Source: Colletotrichum lupini (taxonomy: Eukaryota; Ascomycota; Sordariomycetes; Glomerellales; Glomerellaceae). Taken from it: a DNA stretch of 64,000 nucleotides. The translations under genes were made by a program, and so were the position numbers. How positions within the stretch are numbered: position 1 is the first letter of the stretch; every line of letters begins with the position of its first letter. The notes beneath the pieces were generated by a model. The model was not told the DNA's origin. It saw nothing but the letters and a program-made list of their open reading frames with translations, and made no database searches. The stretch is taken from the NCBI RefSeq assembly GCF_023278565.1, contig NC_064679.1, forward strand, positions 868,001-932,000, written 5' to 3'. This document shows, in pieces, positions 1 through 13,301 of the stretch.

Positions 1-3000
1 CCGCGCACATGGCGATGGGGAAGTTGGCACGCAGCTGGTAGTCCTCGTACTCCTTGCCAGACTTGTACAAGTCCTTGTAAATTCCGCGACGATTGATGAC
101 CTGCGGGTTGACATCGTACTTGCCGTCTTCCTCAGAAGAAAGAGGAACCCAGTAGCATCGCTCAAAGCTGTCGCGAATCAGGTTGGCCCACTCTCTGTGA
201 GAAATTGTCGACTCGTCTGCCTTCTTCACGGACGAATACTGGTACTTGCCTTGCTGGTTGAGCGACGCCACCCACTTCAGAGTGCTGTATAGGAGACCAG
301 TGATCTCAATGGCAGCGCCGTCACGGGGTGTACCGGGAACACCCTTTGAGCCAGCTTTTTCGCTTTCGCCCATCTTGTCCATCCATGTACCGCAGTTATT
401 CTGGTTACCACCAAAGATGATGCCAGTGTCCCAGTCAGTCTTGATGGAAATGTTGAAGCCATTGTCACTCATCTGCGAGTCGATCGAGGGACCAGCATTG
501 GCCTCACGGAAGGACATGCCAGATGCGTGTCTCTGCAGCGCTTCCTGGATGATATCCTCGATGGTGCTCTCCTGGGAATAGGTGCGAGAGTCATCGACAT
601 CGAACCAGGTATCGTCGTAAGGCAGGAAGCGTCTCTTGACCTTTTCCTGGAGCAGGTCCAGTCCATTGGGTGCGAACTTGGTGTAGTCTTGGATGCACTG
701 AAGGAAGAACCAGATGGAGTCGCGAGAGTTGTAACGCGGCAAAGCTCCGCTGCTGAGCAGGTTGGGAATCATACCGTGCTTCAGAACGCTGGCAAAGGCA
801 AGGATGTGCTCCTTTGCTTCGTCGAAACGGCCGGTGCCAAGGTAGAGACCACGCAAGGAGATGAAGACATCACGTCCCCAGCATCTCGCCCACTCGACGG
901 CAAAATGAGGCAGACCGGCAGCCAACGATGGGACCAGCTTCTTGGGCCACAAAGAGCCAGATTTGACCAGGCCAGTCTCTTGCACGCTGACCATGGCGAG
1001 ACTTTGGAGGAACCATTGTCCTTCGCGAACGTTGTCGTTCATGAGTTCAAGTCCACGCTCCCAAGAGGCAGTGTACAAGGTGCGCAGGACGAGGCCAAAG
1101 TATCTTGGCAGCAAAAAGCTGGGGATCTTGCGAATCGCATCAAACCGCTCCTTGAGCCAGACGGCGGGCTTCTCAAGGTTCTCAAAGTCGGGAGTCTTGC
1201 TGATGCGCTCCAGGCGTCCGACAATGTAATCCAGAGCCCATTGGCCGTCACGAAGATTCTGGCACAGAGGATGAGCGAGGTTGTTGTCCCGGATGATATC
1301 CTTCAGAAGACTCCACCATCCCTGGAGACCGGCATAAACGAGCTTGCCGTAGCCGGGAATCTCGTAGCAGCCATCGTTGCCACCGCTTCCATCACGTTCC
1401 TCGGCCTCACATCGGTAAAGCAGGAAGTTGAGATCCACCAGGTTCAGGTTCTCAACCGCGGACCTAGCACCCGAGGTGACGTAGTTGTCGAGACCAGATG
1501 AGTGCTCAGCTGCCGGGATCCATGTCTCGAAAAGAGCAATGCTGCCAGGAGGGAACTTGTCGCGCACAGTAATAATGGTATCGTCGCCCTTGACCTCCAT
1601 GCGAACGCCGGGGACATCTACCACGCGACTAGGCAGGCCACGCAGAAGCTTCTTGTCCTCCAGAGCCTCCTTGCGAGCCTCGTCGCTTGCATCCACCTCA
1701 AGCATCCAGCTGCCAAGATGACGGGCTTTGGTGCCTCCAAGGTGTACCGCGTTGAAAGCGCCATTGCCGTTGCCGTAGCCAGGGAAAGCAGTGTGGGCAA
1801 TCAGGAAGTATCCCTTTCTCGACTCAGGGTGTACTCTGTGTACGGTGATGTACTGATCCTCATGATGAATGTGAGTCTCATCGTATCCGTCCTTGCCCAT
1901 GAGGGTGTGGATCTGGTTCAAGAGCTTCTTGATGCCGCCAATGCCGTTTCCGCCGCCACCAATCTTAACAGGCTTGGAGGATGACTCAGACGTGTACAGC
2001 CTAGTCTCGTTGACGAGGTCAACAAGTTTGGGGTAGATCTCATCATAACCCATGACACTGCCAGTTGCACTGGCGCACATGTTGACCAGAGCGGCGTTCG
2101 GGAGGGTATCGCGTGCATCACGCTTCTGAGCCGGGGTCTCGTTGTCGTGAGTGCAGTCCATGAAGAGGGCCTGAACTGGCACAGGCTTGATCCTCCGGAT
2201 GATCTCTCGCGAGGACGGGCTGCTCCCGTTGAGCAGGTCGCTGCCTTCGTTGGCCGGGCTCATGGGGCTCATTGGAGACTTGGGGTCTGCCTTTGAAATC
2301 TCGTCAACCTCGAAGCTTCCAATGGGACGACCGCCGTGCTTATGGACCAGGCGGCTGAGCTCTCCAGTGCTCCATGCTTGCATGGCTTCACGGATCAAAG
2401 CACTCAGACCCAGCCTCTTTACGAAGACATAGTCCATCTCCTCGGAGCCAGAGAACAACTCTGCCACGACATACAAATCCGGTCGGACTCGGCGTGCCTC
2501 GTCCAGAATGTGCTCGGCAACATGGATTGGCGTAGAGTGGCAGTTGTCAATGCGGAAACCGGCAAAGTACTTGGCGAGCATACGGGCATACTTGGTCATG
2601 AACTCCCACAGGAAAGGACTGTCCGAGGGACCCTTGCCGTAGCGGAGCTTGACGCAGTCGCCCCAGACAATGACCTCGCGTCTCAGGTATACGCGAGAAT
2701 CCGGGCCGGCATTGTCGACCAAGGCGTTGCCGCCCCAAACCCAACCGTTGTTGACCAAGACATTCTCCTCGGGCTTGTTCTTGGCCGTTGTGTCGTTCTT
2801 GGGCAGACGAGTGAAGTAGGTCTCGATGAGAGGGAACTCCTTGTTGATGGGGCCCATGCGCGGGCCATGCTCATCAAGTCGGCAGTACTTGATACGATTG
2901 AAGAGCTGCTGCAGGATCTCGCTGAGCTCGTTATCATACTCTTTGTAAAATGGCAGGTTGATCTCGTCGAGTATAGACACCAACTTTGACTTAGCTGCCG

Positions 3001-4324
3001 CCTTGGTCGGACCGCTACCCTCTTCACCCTCGTAGCGTCCAAAGATGGTGGACAGAAGTCCAGAAGCCACCTTAGGGTCGACCTTTCTCCTGAACCTCTC
3101 GCCCATGCGGTCACCGCCCTGAAGGCCGTTCTTGATGAGGAAATCGGCCTGGTCTTTGAGAGATGCGTCTTTCAGTCCCGTCACATTTGCGTCGCCAGTG
3201 GTGTCTTGCGGCAGGGTGGTGCTGCCGGCAACCCAAGCCTCCAAGCCCGCCTCAACGTCGCGCTCGACGTCAATGGCGTAGTATTCCCAGAGGCGAATCT
3301 CGGAGATGACCTGCTTCTTGATGGCGTCCATAATCTTGATGAGGTCATCGTCGCTCTTCACCTCGGTGGGAAGTCCAAGCTTCTCAAGGTTCTCGCTAAG
3401 CTCCAACAGCTTCGAGTCCAGCAGCCACGCGGACTCTAGCCAAGGTGCCGTGACCAAGTTGTATCCGGCATCCGGGTGATCTTGCAGCCATGCGGTATTG
3501 TGTGCCGTGTGATTAAGGACAATGTCGGTCAAACTAAGGAGGGAATACTGCTTTTCCAAGCTCTCCACCAAGCCCTTAATGTCTTTCTCGCCGGCAGGGA
3601 AGCATTCGGGATCCCAGCCCAATTGATCGTACAAGCTGTATGGGGAATTGGAAGCACCGCGAACCTGCAGCGGGGTGAAGTGAATCATGTTGTAACCGCG
3701 ATCGCTAATACCGCGAAGATGCTTTTCCCAGTCGCCTGGGTATTTGCCCATAAACTTGCTAATGACTGAGAAGATGGACAGAGCGGACAGTGGCAGCGGG
3801 CGGCCATCGAGACTGAGACGCGGGGCGACATCGATGTAGTAGAGGGGCGTCTTTTTGTTGGTGGCGCCGGTCTGGGGAGTCGAGTCGAGCTCCTCTTCAA
3901 GCTCTGGCAGCTCGGCATAGGTGGTGTAGAAGGCGTAAGCGCCGGCCTGGAAGATGGGGATGGAGATTTCAATTGTCCGATTGAAGTCGGGCTTCAGTCT
4001 AGAAAACGCATGAGTCGCAAGCTACATACACGAATACACGCCAGAAACTGGACAATGGCAATGAGGAGCAGTGGAAGCCGCAGAGAAAGCTTACTTGAAC
4101 TCGCGAAACTGGTCTCTGTGAAACTCGGCGCCCTGCTCTGGAATGTTGACCCACAGACTGCCATGGCGACAGATGGATGAGGTACCCTCGATTGCAAAGC
4201 GAATCGTTACAGGATCGTTTGTCTTTGGGGCGAGATAGATGTATTCGCCGGCGACCTGAGGCGAGCCATCATCGTTGAGGGGGAGGAGGTATACTTCGTT
4301 GGATACCATGGTTTTCGGGACCAT
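1..4324 (-). CDS. GDB1: Glycogen debranching enzyme, 3' end outside the window
   Basis: Bifunctional cytosolic enzyme (4-alpha-glucanotransferase plus amylo-alpha-1,6-glucosidase) that removes branch points during glycogen breakdown. Two exons are visible: 4095-4324, beginning MVPKTMVSNEVY, and 3998 down to position 1, separated by a 96-nt intron (3999-4094, GTAAGC donor, CTAG acceptor). Together they encode about 1,409 residues; the family is usually around 1,530, so roughly 100-130 C-terminal residues lie beyond the window. The transferase half has the FRIDNCHSTPI motif near residue 560 with the nucleophile Asp, and AELFSGSE near 588 with the acid/base Glu. The glucosidase half has WGRDVFISLRG near residue 1116. 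Long open frames on the opposite strand (for example 527-1501) are shadows of its GC-rich codons. The start is the first ATG in frame with the conserved N-terminus. Family identity is firm; catalytic residue assignment follows family knowledge. Confidence 0.95.
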
Positions 4325-7300
4325 TTGCGTAGGTTGTAGGAGGCAGCTTTCGTGCCCCGCGGACAGATCGGCGGCGTGGGTATCAATGAGGGCGAGGTCG
4401 AGGACGCGGCCTGGGGACGACGGGCAGCAAGCTGTGGCCGTGGACCGTGAACCTTGGGCGTGGATGGGGCCTGTAGATGACCTGGACGTGGAAGAGAGCG
4501 CACTGGCTTATGCGGAGACGATTCCGGCCAGAAAAAGAATGGGCCGGTTGCTGGGGTTTGAGCGAGGGTGAAGACGCAGCTAGATGGAGCGAGTGGCAAT
4601 TGCAGGTGCAATTGATTGAGAGGCGACAGAGATGGAGGCGAAACGATTCGACGGTAGAATGAGCTGGCCGTGGGCCTCGAGGATAAACGGGCTGCTGTAA
4701 GAGGTGGAATAGGCAAAGGTGATAGGAAGAGAAGAAGTTTGGAGAGTGTGTGGGAGAGAAGGAGGAGGAACAGAAAAACACGGCCGAGGACGGTGACGAT
4801 ATGACGGATTGGGCCAGAAAGAGAGACAGCACCATCAGCTTAGCTCAGGTACATGGCCTCACCTTCCCAACAGCTCCCAGCCCGGCCGGTCTTCTCATGT
4901 ACCTTCATTACTTCTCACCTTGTACCAAAGTACGGCAGGTAAGATCAGGAAGGGCAAGACATGGCGGGGTTTCGCTATGCTCCTTACCCTGCCCTGCCTC
5001 ATTTTCGTTCCTAGGCCAGAGTAGCAAGGCTCACACCTAAGAAATTCCAAGAGCTCAGCAAAGCAGCAGAAGATCCAACAGAAATCCAGGCCAATCCAAG
5101 GTACGGAAAGCAAAGCAAGGTGCCGGGGGCTGCGGAAGCTCTGGTCAAAATGCGATGAAGAACGCTGGGATTCCGTGTATCCCGTGTTAGTGCTGAGAGT
5201 TTTGCTAGGCCATCTCGCCTAGATCCTTCTCACCAACACAGCTACAAGGAAAGGAAAATTTGACGAGATACAAGCTGCCTCACCTCATCCTGAGGTACTT
5301 ATCCAGCTATGGCTTTTTTCCCCCCTGGCACCTATGCCAATCTCGCCAAATGCAAGAGCTTCCAATGTCAGTCAGTTCGGGAAGCCAAAGGACGAAGAAA
5401 AAGTCTCCAATGCTCCAGTGAACAGAGACTCGAACGACAGGCGGGGGGCGGGGCAGCCATGTATCTCTCCGCCAAAAGCATGCGGAGAAGGTACATCCAT
5501 GGATGTCATCGCCCGCAGCAAACCCGCAATTGTCAAAGCTGCCAAAATTAAAATAAAATAAAAAATGACGGGCACGGCAAACATGGGAATGTTTGGCAGC
5601 GCCCAAACCGGATAGCTTGGGCGGGGACAACACAGAGGCTCGCACGCTCGGTGGGGTCTCCCATGCTGCTCTAGACGCCCTAGCGGAGTTTGGTCTTAGC
5701 GCTGCGCCGGTCGTGGGCCGTCATCGCGATCCTCGAGATTCCAGACCGCTGTCGACACTGAGAATTCCCACTCTTTTGGTGCTTCTTGGATCGCGATGCA
5801 GAGAGACTGGTGTGAGTTGGCCAGTGAAAAGCCAGCCAGTGTGCCTATGGCCCAGTGCGGCGAGTGTTCCATATCGTGTGTGCAACAAACTTGAGCGGTA
5901 ACCGGGGGGTTTAATGTCGCATGCCGGGGATGGAGACTCGGACTGAGACGAGACGGGGAGAGCACGGCAGGCCGCAGCAGAGATGAAAGACCAGGACAGG
6001 CCAGACCGGGATCAAGTCATAGAGAGGAGTCCGACAGCTGTAATCCTTGCCCAATCTTTCTTGGAGTATCATCGTCATATCCCAACGGTTTGTAATGTCA
6101 AAGTTTGTCTTATCGATGTGCCGTCTCAGGTCATCGCAAAGATGGACACTGAAGATGTTTTCTGCATGGTCTGCCGGTGGTGGCCTCTACCTGATTTGGC
6201 TTGAAGCAGGCACTGGCAGTGAGGCTCGCTCGTACGAGGGGCCGGGAATCCTTTGGGCGACCATGATCTGACTCGGAAGCTGTGCGATTCTCGGCGCATG
6301 CTGCTGTCCACGTCGATGTGCACCAACTAAGGCAGGCTCTAGCATGATCTGATGCGTCTGGCATGCCATATCTCGTTGAAGACCTTCGTGTTTCTTTTCA
6401 TTGTCTCTCCTTTCCTCGAGTTCCATTACTAAGGTAGAGTCAAGGATAAGAGACGTGGATGGAAACGAAGCAATCGGATGAAGAAAAAATAAACAAAAAG
6501 ATGGAAGACTAGAATCAGAAAGAGCTCCATCCCAGCACTCAAAAGAAAGTGACGTCACCAGCTATCCCTCCGCATCAGCTCTAGCGGCTCGCCTTGCTGC
6601 ACAGACGCGGTTTCAGGCCCCGCCTTCCTTTCTCTCTCCCTAGCACCTTGCACCTTCCTTGCTCTTTCCGGAAAGATAGCTCCAGCTCAGCTTCCAACGC
6701 ACGATCGGCAACCACCACCCTCCTGGGCTCCTTCTTGCCCTCGCCGGTGCTTTCCTCCTCCCTTCCTCCTGAGGTATCGGTAGCCTGTCACACCTTCCCG
6801 TTTCCTGGCTTTGCTCTCGCTGATCAGCAACCAGCGTTACTCGTAGCTACCTTCCATGTGCCACTCCAATTGACTTTCCGTGCCTGAATATCACCCGTCG
6901 CAACGCGACATCGAATTCTTCATTTCCCATTCTTCACCCCCATTATCCGAACTCTCGAAAATGAGTATTTCTTCCCAACTCCTCCTTCTTCCAAGGTCCT
7001 CCTCCGACTGGTCCACGTCTTCACTCTTTTGCAGATGCTATGGAGCCGACACCGCTTTTGTGCTCCCATGTCTATTTCTCCCGCCATGACGTATCTCATG
7101 CAAGACGCACTTAGTGCTCATCTCTTATATGAGTCTAGCCTGTCCGCCCCCTGTAACCAGAGATAGCCTCACCGTGCCCATGTGGGAGATAGCTCAGGCT
7201 GCAAGGGTGGCTTGGCCAGGCTCGTTAGCAACATGACTGGATAACATCAACGGTGTTCTGTGCTTTCTTTCATCTTGCGGCACTGTCCAATAGCGGCCGT

Positions 7301-10300
7301 CCGCTAGACTTGGTGTAGGAGAAGGCTGTCTCAATATTCATGGTGGGCGGCTTTGACCAAGGACTTTTCCCATCGGCAGTCTGGACGTGATGTGTATCAT
7401 AGTATCTCGAATGCAACAAAGCCATGAGGGTTTCGGATTTATTCTAAATGTAGGTAAAGAAGTCGAGAAATTTCCCTGCCCCAATGGAAAACTATAATTC
7501 CACTTGCTTGTCTACAAGGTGTTGCCTACAGCATCATGATGGGCATGTGTCATGTCAGACTACCATACCGTCTCTAGGCTGGTGAAGCAGTGTCGACTAA
7601 GGCCACAATGCTAAGTGGCAATGCATTTAGTTGTAACCATGAAATCTATCTTCGGGCTGAGAGAAAGCACAGATGAAGCAAAGCACTCAACGAACTAGTT
7701 TTCCAGGGGCGAATATCTACTTTCTCATAATGTGAGGTGACACTGGAGGAATATCACAAACTCTTACCCGCTGCATCGCCCAAATCTGGTGACTCGCCGT
7801 CACTACTTAGACAACACACAAGGCATGCCACTAGAGTTTGAATCCCACTACCTAGAACCTGGCAATTATGAGGATACAACTGTTCCAACCCTACATAGTT
7901 AAGATCACTATGTAGAGATCAGTCTGTTCCATTAACGTTGCGAGTCTGCACACCTACGCCCATTCAAAGTCGCTAATTGCATTCGCATCAGGGGAATAAG
8001 TCAGTGTGCGTTCATGATCCAACGGCAAGGCGGTCTGTTTACACGTACTTGATACTCGCTGGAATGACTGAGCCTAGGGAGTTCGCATCGCGTTCGGAAC
8101 CATTAAGGAGGTGGACCTCTTCCGGCATTCACCGCGGCGTAGACGCATACTCCTGTGGTAAGTGCGGGTGTCTGACAAGCGACATCTATAGATACACCAT
8201 ACCCGTCTTGGCCCTCCTAGTATTTTGCTAAGCTATCGTTCAAGTCAGAAGCTGTCCCAACAGCTGTGCTGCTTCTTAAGCCATAGAACAACGCCTCGTA
8301 GCTACGTAAGCTTAAAGTACTGGCAATTACCATCATGCCGGGAAGGATTCCATTTTGCGAAGTAGATAGTTATCGGCGATTCAGCAAGAAGCTGGTGCGA
8401 TGTATTCATAAATAGAGTCTCATGATGACTGAAGTGTGGTTGAGGATCTTCCGGAGCCAAGTCCGGCGTACCTCGAGGGCAGAGCATGTGGTCGAAAGCG
8501 ACGAATGAGACCTTATCCCAGCGCCATATGGGGTTGAGCCTCATTATGCATGGTGAACATACCCTGCCCGCGATCTCTCGGTCTTCTTTCTCCCGGCATT
8601 GACGCGAGTCTCAGAATCTTTCGGGCAGGACATGTGCTTTATAACCATTCCACTTGGGTTAGTGCGAACCGTCCCTTTTACCTCTCGAATAGAATCGACT
8701 ATTTCATTGTCAGTAGGATTGAGTCATTACAGACGAGAGGAAGCGTGATTTTGCCTCATCTCCCCTTTTCCTTGGGGTTCGCTGTCACTACTTCTAGTAA
8801 TATTAGGGCCAGATCACCATGCAGAGTCAACGAGACTACAGCAAAGACGAAGTTTCTCCAGAGCTGTTGTGTGGACCACTAGTAGAAGTCACCGGGGCAT
8901 CTTAATTGCTCTGAGCTTAATGGGGCGGCTTCAGGCAACTGACCGTGAGATTGGGCATACCTACTCGTCCATGTAGCAACAGCTTCATGTGCTCGGGAGA
9001 CTGACTGACTAGCCTCAGTCCGGCTTACTCCATCAAGCTACGAGCAAAGGAGTTCCATGCTGCATGAACGTCTGCTCTCCGATAGTATATCTGCTTCGCG
9101 AAAGAAGCAGGATGACGTGTATTGATCGTACGCATGCTACTTCGAACCTTCTTGAATACATCTGTAACTGCACTCATTCGCTCATCTACGTTTCTGGGGC
9201 TGGACGGGCGTAGAACCATCAGGCAATTCAGCCAGGGAGACGTGTGGACCCCTACTCCAGGCTGCCAGATGTCATACAAGCCTCGAAGAGCGACTGTTGA
9301 ACAATGACATTGTCAAAGGAATCTAGCACATGTCAGCCATCGTGGGGATCGTCACTCGGCCGCAAATGTTCCAGAGACAACGACGGCAGGACCATGCCAC
9401 ATTGAGGAAAGGCGGCATGTTCAGATGTCACTCGGGAAGAAGGGGCAATTTAGTTTAGCGACGGCGGTGGCGAGCGGGATGTAGTCGACGGGATGTCTGG
9501 CGTCTGCCGCGGCGCGGCCACAACCGCACGCCGCGTTGCCGCGATATCTCGTGGTTGTGCCAATGAGGAAACAGCAGAAACATTTGAGGAAGCCCGAGCT
9601 CCGTTAACATGAATCCGCGTGGCCCCATGCGACGATCAGCATCGTGGGCTAACGATTTACCCCCGCGGTCGGGATTCAGGGACGCCGTCCGCCGCACGAC
9701 GTCGACAGGTGAAGAAGCGAAAGGGGTAAGACGAGCTGGCATTCTGGCATGTGATTTCCCATCTATGGATCCTGGCAGTGGGGGGCGAAGTGGGAGGATT
9801 GGAGTGCCAATGGTGCATTGCATCTAATCTTGGATCGGTTTTATTTGTTTGGGTTCCCACCCAAGAGTGAATCCACTTTTAGACACGAACATTGGAACTG
9901 CGGACATGGGGAGGCGGAGGCAGAGGGGACAATTGATAGGGACGGTGGGGTGAGGAGCAATTTGTTGACCTTTTTTTTTCGTTTCTTGTCTTGTGACAAG
10001 CCGAGCTTTGGGGTCAATGAGGAGAACATGATGGAGACGATGGGGACGGATAGAGGGAAGTTGACTCGCTGTTTTCACGATACAAACAAACGTGCAAATG
10101 TCAGATTCACGGGCCCCTACTTGCCTCGGCCAGGGCCGGGGGAGGCGGAGTGTCCGGCCGAGGCTCTCCGGTGGTCAGGGACCTTCGCCCGCCCGGGCCA
10201 ACTCAGCACTCAGCTCGGTCCTGCCTGCCCCAGAAGTTTGAACAGACAGCGAGTGCTAAAGATGGACCGACCAGAAAAAATTAGGGAAGGGGCCCGCCGA

Positions 10301-11104
10301 CTCGGCCTCAACCCCCTGGCATTTCGTTGAGCGACTATACCTGATTGGGAAAGCGGTCACGACTGCTGCCGCGACCCTGCTGGTCTGGATGTGCGTCATG
10401 CTGGTTCTCAACACTGCCGCTGGGCAGGAGCACCCCGGCACCTCAGGTACTAAAGTAGGTAGGTAGAGTTGAGCAGACTGCGGATTCTGGCTGCAATTGG
10501 TCGCAGCTTCCCTCACAGGACGGGGATGGAACTGGGGTTACTTGCGGCGGTACCTAGTTGTGGTGGCAGGAGCAAACCGACACCAAAATGCAACAGCATT
10601 GAGTGCGGTGGGCGTTGGTGGATTCCCGGAAAGATTCAAAGACACTGGACAACCGGGATAGCTGGAGACAGACAGGGGAGGAAAGATGGAGGGGCAGAAC
10701 CACATGCTGAGCTGCACCCTTTTTTTTTCTTCTTTCTGCCATCTGCTGCTCACTGCTAATCAATTGCTTTTTGCTGCTGCTGCTACTGCCGCGCTTCCAT
10801 TCGATTCGTGACCGCCGAGTGACCCTCACCAGGACCCGTGAACCAAGACACGACACGCACGACACACACCGAAAGAAGAGCCGGTGCCGATTCCTGTCTG
10901 GACCCTCCCTTGCCGTAGCTGTCTTACCTGAACTTCCCGGCTTTACCCTTCCTCCACTTGACCTACCTTATCCTTGGGCCTTACCGTACCTCACCGTACG
11001 GATACTTCCTCCAGGTCCCGGCCAGTACACTACTTATTAAGATAACCTTCACCCCCTCCTTTTTGGCGCGTTTCCTACCTTACCCTCTTGCTCCACTGTA
11101 CCTC
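4325..11104. other. 6.8-kb gene-poor interval
   Basis: No convincing protein gene was found on either strand between the GDB1 start and the GPD1 start. Open frames here are at most about 170 codons, without recognisable domains and with coding-unlike composition. The best small candidates, 8302-8544 minus (80 aa) and 9025-9279 minus (84 aa), have no recognisable motif. The stretch immediately upstream of GDB1 and the one from about 10,450 to 11,100 contain pyrimidine-rich tracts and homopolymer runs typical of fungal promoters and leaders. Long UTRs, a non-coding RNA or decayed genes are possible; sequence alone does not decide. Confidence 0.5.
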
Positions 11105-12579
11105 ATGCTTTTCAGACTGCGTCCTGTTGTTTCCATCGCCAGAAGCAGCTTTCCCCTACGACGATTCAACTCCACATCCGCAATGGCTTCCCTCGGCGTA
11201 GAGAAGAAGCACAAGGTGACCGTCGTGGGCTCCGGTAACTGGTGAGCTAGTGCCTCTCATACACCCCAATATCTCATATCGCGACCCCCATAGCTTCCTC
11301 CCCCATAGCTTCCACCGCACCGACTAGATGAACAGACACTAACATAACCCAACTCAGGGGCTCAACCATTTCCAAGATCGTCGCCGAAAACTCAAAGGCC
11401 TTCCCCGACCTCTTCGAAGAAGATGTGCACATGTGGGTGTACGAGGAGGACGTCACCCTCGACTCGACATCGCCTTACTACGATGCCTCCGTAGGCGAGA
11501 AGCCCCAAAAGTTGACCACCGTCATCAACAAATACCACGAAAACACAAAATACCTGCCCGGTATCAAGCTCCCCCACAACATCATCGCGAATCCCTCCCT
11601 GCAGGACGCCGTCAAGGACTCCACCATCCTCATCTTCAACCTCCCCCACCAGTTTATCGGCAATGTCTGCAAGCAGCTCAACGGCCACATTCTGCCCTTT
11701 GCTCGTGGCATTTCCTGCATCAAGGGTGTCAACGTCTCCGACGACGGCGTCTCCCTCTTCTCCGAATGGATCGGTGACGGCCTCGGCATTTACTGCGGCG
11801 CCCTCTCCGGTGCCAACATTGCCTCCGAAATCGCCGCCGAGAAGTGGTCCGAGACCACCGTCGCCTACGACCCCCCGCCCATGGATAACTCGCGCGCCCC
11901 GACCCCGCGTGCCACCTCCCCGAACCCCAACGCCAACGGCGGCAATGGCCTTGCGCCCCTGACACCCGTCGACATGCAGCACAAGGACGCCCGCGGCCGC
12001 ACCTCCAAGACGAAGCTCACCGCCGTGCCCGCCGAGTACCCGCCCCTGGACCACCAGATCTTCAAGCACCTCTTCCACCGCCCCTACTTCCACGTCCGCA
12101 TGGTCTCCGATGTCGCTGGTGTCTCTCTAGGCGGCGCCCTGAAGAACATTGTCGCCCTTGCTGCCGGCTTCGTTGACGGCCGGGGCTGGGGTGACAACGC
12201 CAAGGCCGCCATCATGCGCGTGGGGCTGCTGGAGATGGTCAACTTTGGAAAGGAGTTCTTTGGCCAGACGGTGCACACGGGGACGTTTACCGAGGAGTCG
12301 GCCGGCGTGGCGGATTTGATTACCTCGTGCAGCGGTGGCAGAAACTTCAAGTGCGCCAGGATGGCCGTTGCCGAGGGCTTGAGCGTGCAGGAGATTGAGA
12401 AGCGCGAGTTGAACGGTCAGCTGCTTCAGGGTACGAGCACGGCGCAGGAGGTCAACAGCTTCTTGAAGGCGAGGGGCCAGGAGAAGCACTACCCTCTCTT
12501 CACTGCCGTGCACGGCATTCTCGAGGGACGATACAGCGTCGACGATATCCCGACCTTGGTGTCTACTTCGGAGAACTAA
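11105..12579 (+). CDS. GPD1: Glycerol-3-phosphate dehydrogenase (NAD+)
   Basis: Reduces dihydroxyacetone phosphate to glycerol 3-phosphate with NADH, feeding glycerol (osmolyte) and glycerolipid synthesis and cytosolic redox balance. Exons 11105-11241 and 11358-12579 are separated by a 116-nt intron (GTGAGC...CTCAG) and give 452 residues. The dinucleotide-binding loop GSGNWG (residues 42-47) is split by the intron. The conserved segment with [14 protein letters not shown] follows in the C-terminal domain. A proline-rich insert of about 40 residues ([13 protein letters not shown]...) interrupts the NAD domain, as I recall from other filamentous fungi. There are two in-frame starts. ATG 11105 adds 26 residues rich in Arg, Ser and hydrophobics ([14 protein letters not shown]...), like a mitochondrial presequence. 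ATG 11183 (MASLGVEKK) has the stronger context (gcaATGG) and would give the cytosolic form. Enzyme identity is firm; targeting is inference. Confidence 0.95.
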
Positions 12580-13290
12580 GGTCTACTTGGTGGGAGTTTG
12601 AATATCAAAAAGAGGCATGTGGATAACACGGAACATTATTGATCGTGACGGACAGAGGTCCAACGGCACGCTGGTGTGTGCGAGTATGTGGTAGTGGCCC
12701 GAAGTATTGGGTTTGTTATCGGTTTTTGAAAGACGTATGTTGATATCCCTGGATCATTTACCGCAGTGGCATGGTGTGAAGGAACGGATTTAGACAGGTT
12801 AAGCAATGACACACATTGTTCTGGTCGATCTTGTGGTTGGTGATATATCCTACTTGCTACCAAGTGAATCATCCGTCCTTCATCCTTGATATACCCCTCC
12901 AATTTCATTCCCGTCACCAGCCAGCAGGCGCCCGTCTAGGTCGACGGGTCAGGTCAAACTGGCTGGGTGGTGGAGTGGTTCATGGTCAACAATTACATTT
13001 CCTACGCCAACCAGCCTACTCGACGACAGGCTTAGCCGGTACCCGAGTTCGAATCCCAGTATGAGCACCTTATTATCGACAAGAGATGTAGCCACACCGG
13101 TGGTGAACTCTTTTTGCTTTTCCAATCTAGTTACATAATCGTATAACGTCCTCGTTGTCTGATGGAGAGTTACAAGCAAGCTAAGCCTAGATCCTTCAAG
13201 ACGTAATTCTCTGTACATGTATCCCCCACATATATGTATATCTCCATACCCTTCAGTAATATCCCCAGACGACATTCTCAGTCCATATTC
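12580..13290. other. Intergenic region between convergent genes
   Basis: This 711-bp stretch lies between the convergent stops of GPD1 and the cyclotransferase-like gene. It should hold both 3' UTRs. A tRNA-like B-box sequence (GAGTTCGAATCCC, near 13045) occurs but I could not fold a cloverleaf. No other feature is seen. Confidence 0.6.
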
Positions 13291-13301
13291 TCAGTCCATA
13301 T
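13276..13301. repeat. 13-bp tandem duplication across a stop codon
   Basis: TCTCAGTCCATAT occurs twice head to tail (13276-13288 and 13289-13301). The second copy contains the stop codon and last codons of the cyclotransferase-like gene on the minus strand; the first repeats them just downstream. It does not change the encoded protein. Confidence 0.9.

Noticed and set aside
527..1501. Open frame of 324 codons on the plus strand, with a further 160-codon frame at 1502-1984
   Set aside because: Both lie antisense to the well-conserved glycogen debranching enzyme coding sequence and show no domain; they result from its GC-rich third positions.
12961..13070. tRNA-like sequence: A-box-like TGGTGGAGTGGTT and B-box-like GAGTTCGAATCCC
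   Set aside because: No T-stem can be formed around the TTCGAAT loop and no acceptor stem pairs correctly, so it is at most a chance match or a decayed tRNA relic.
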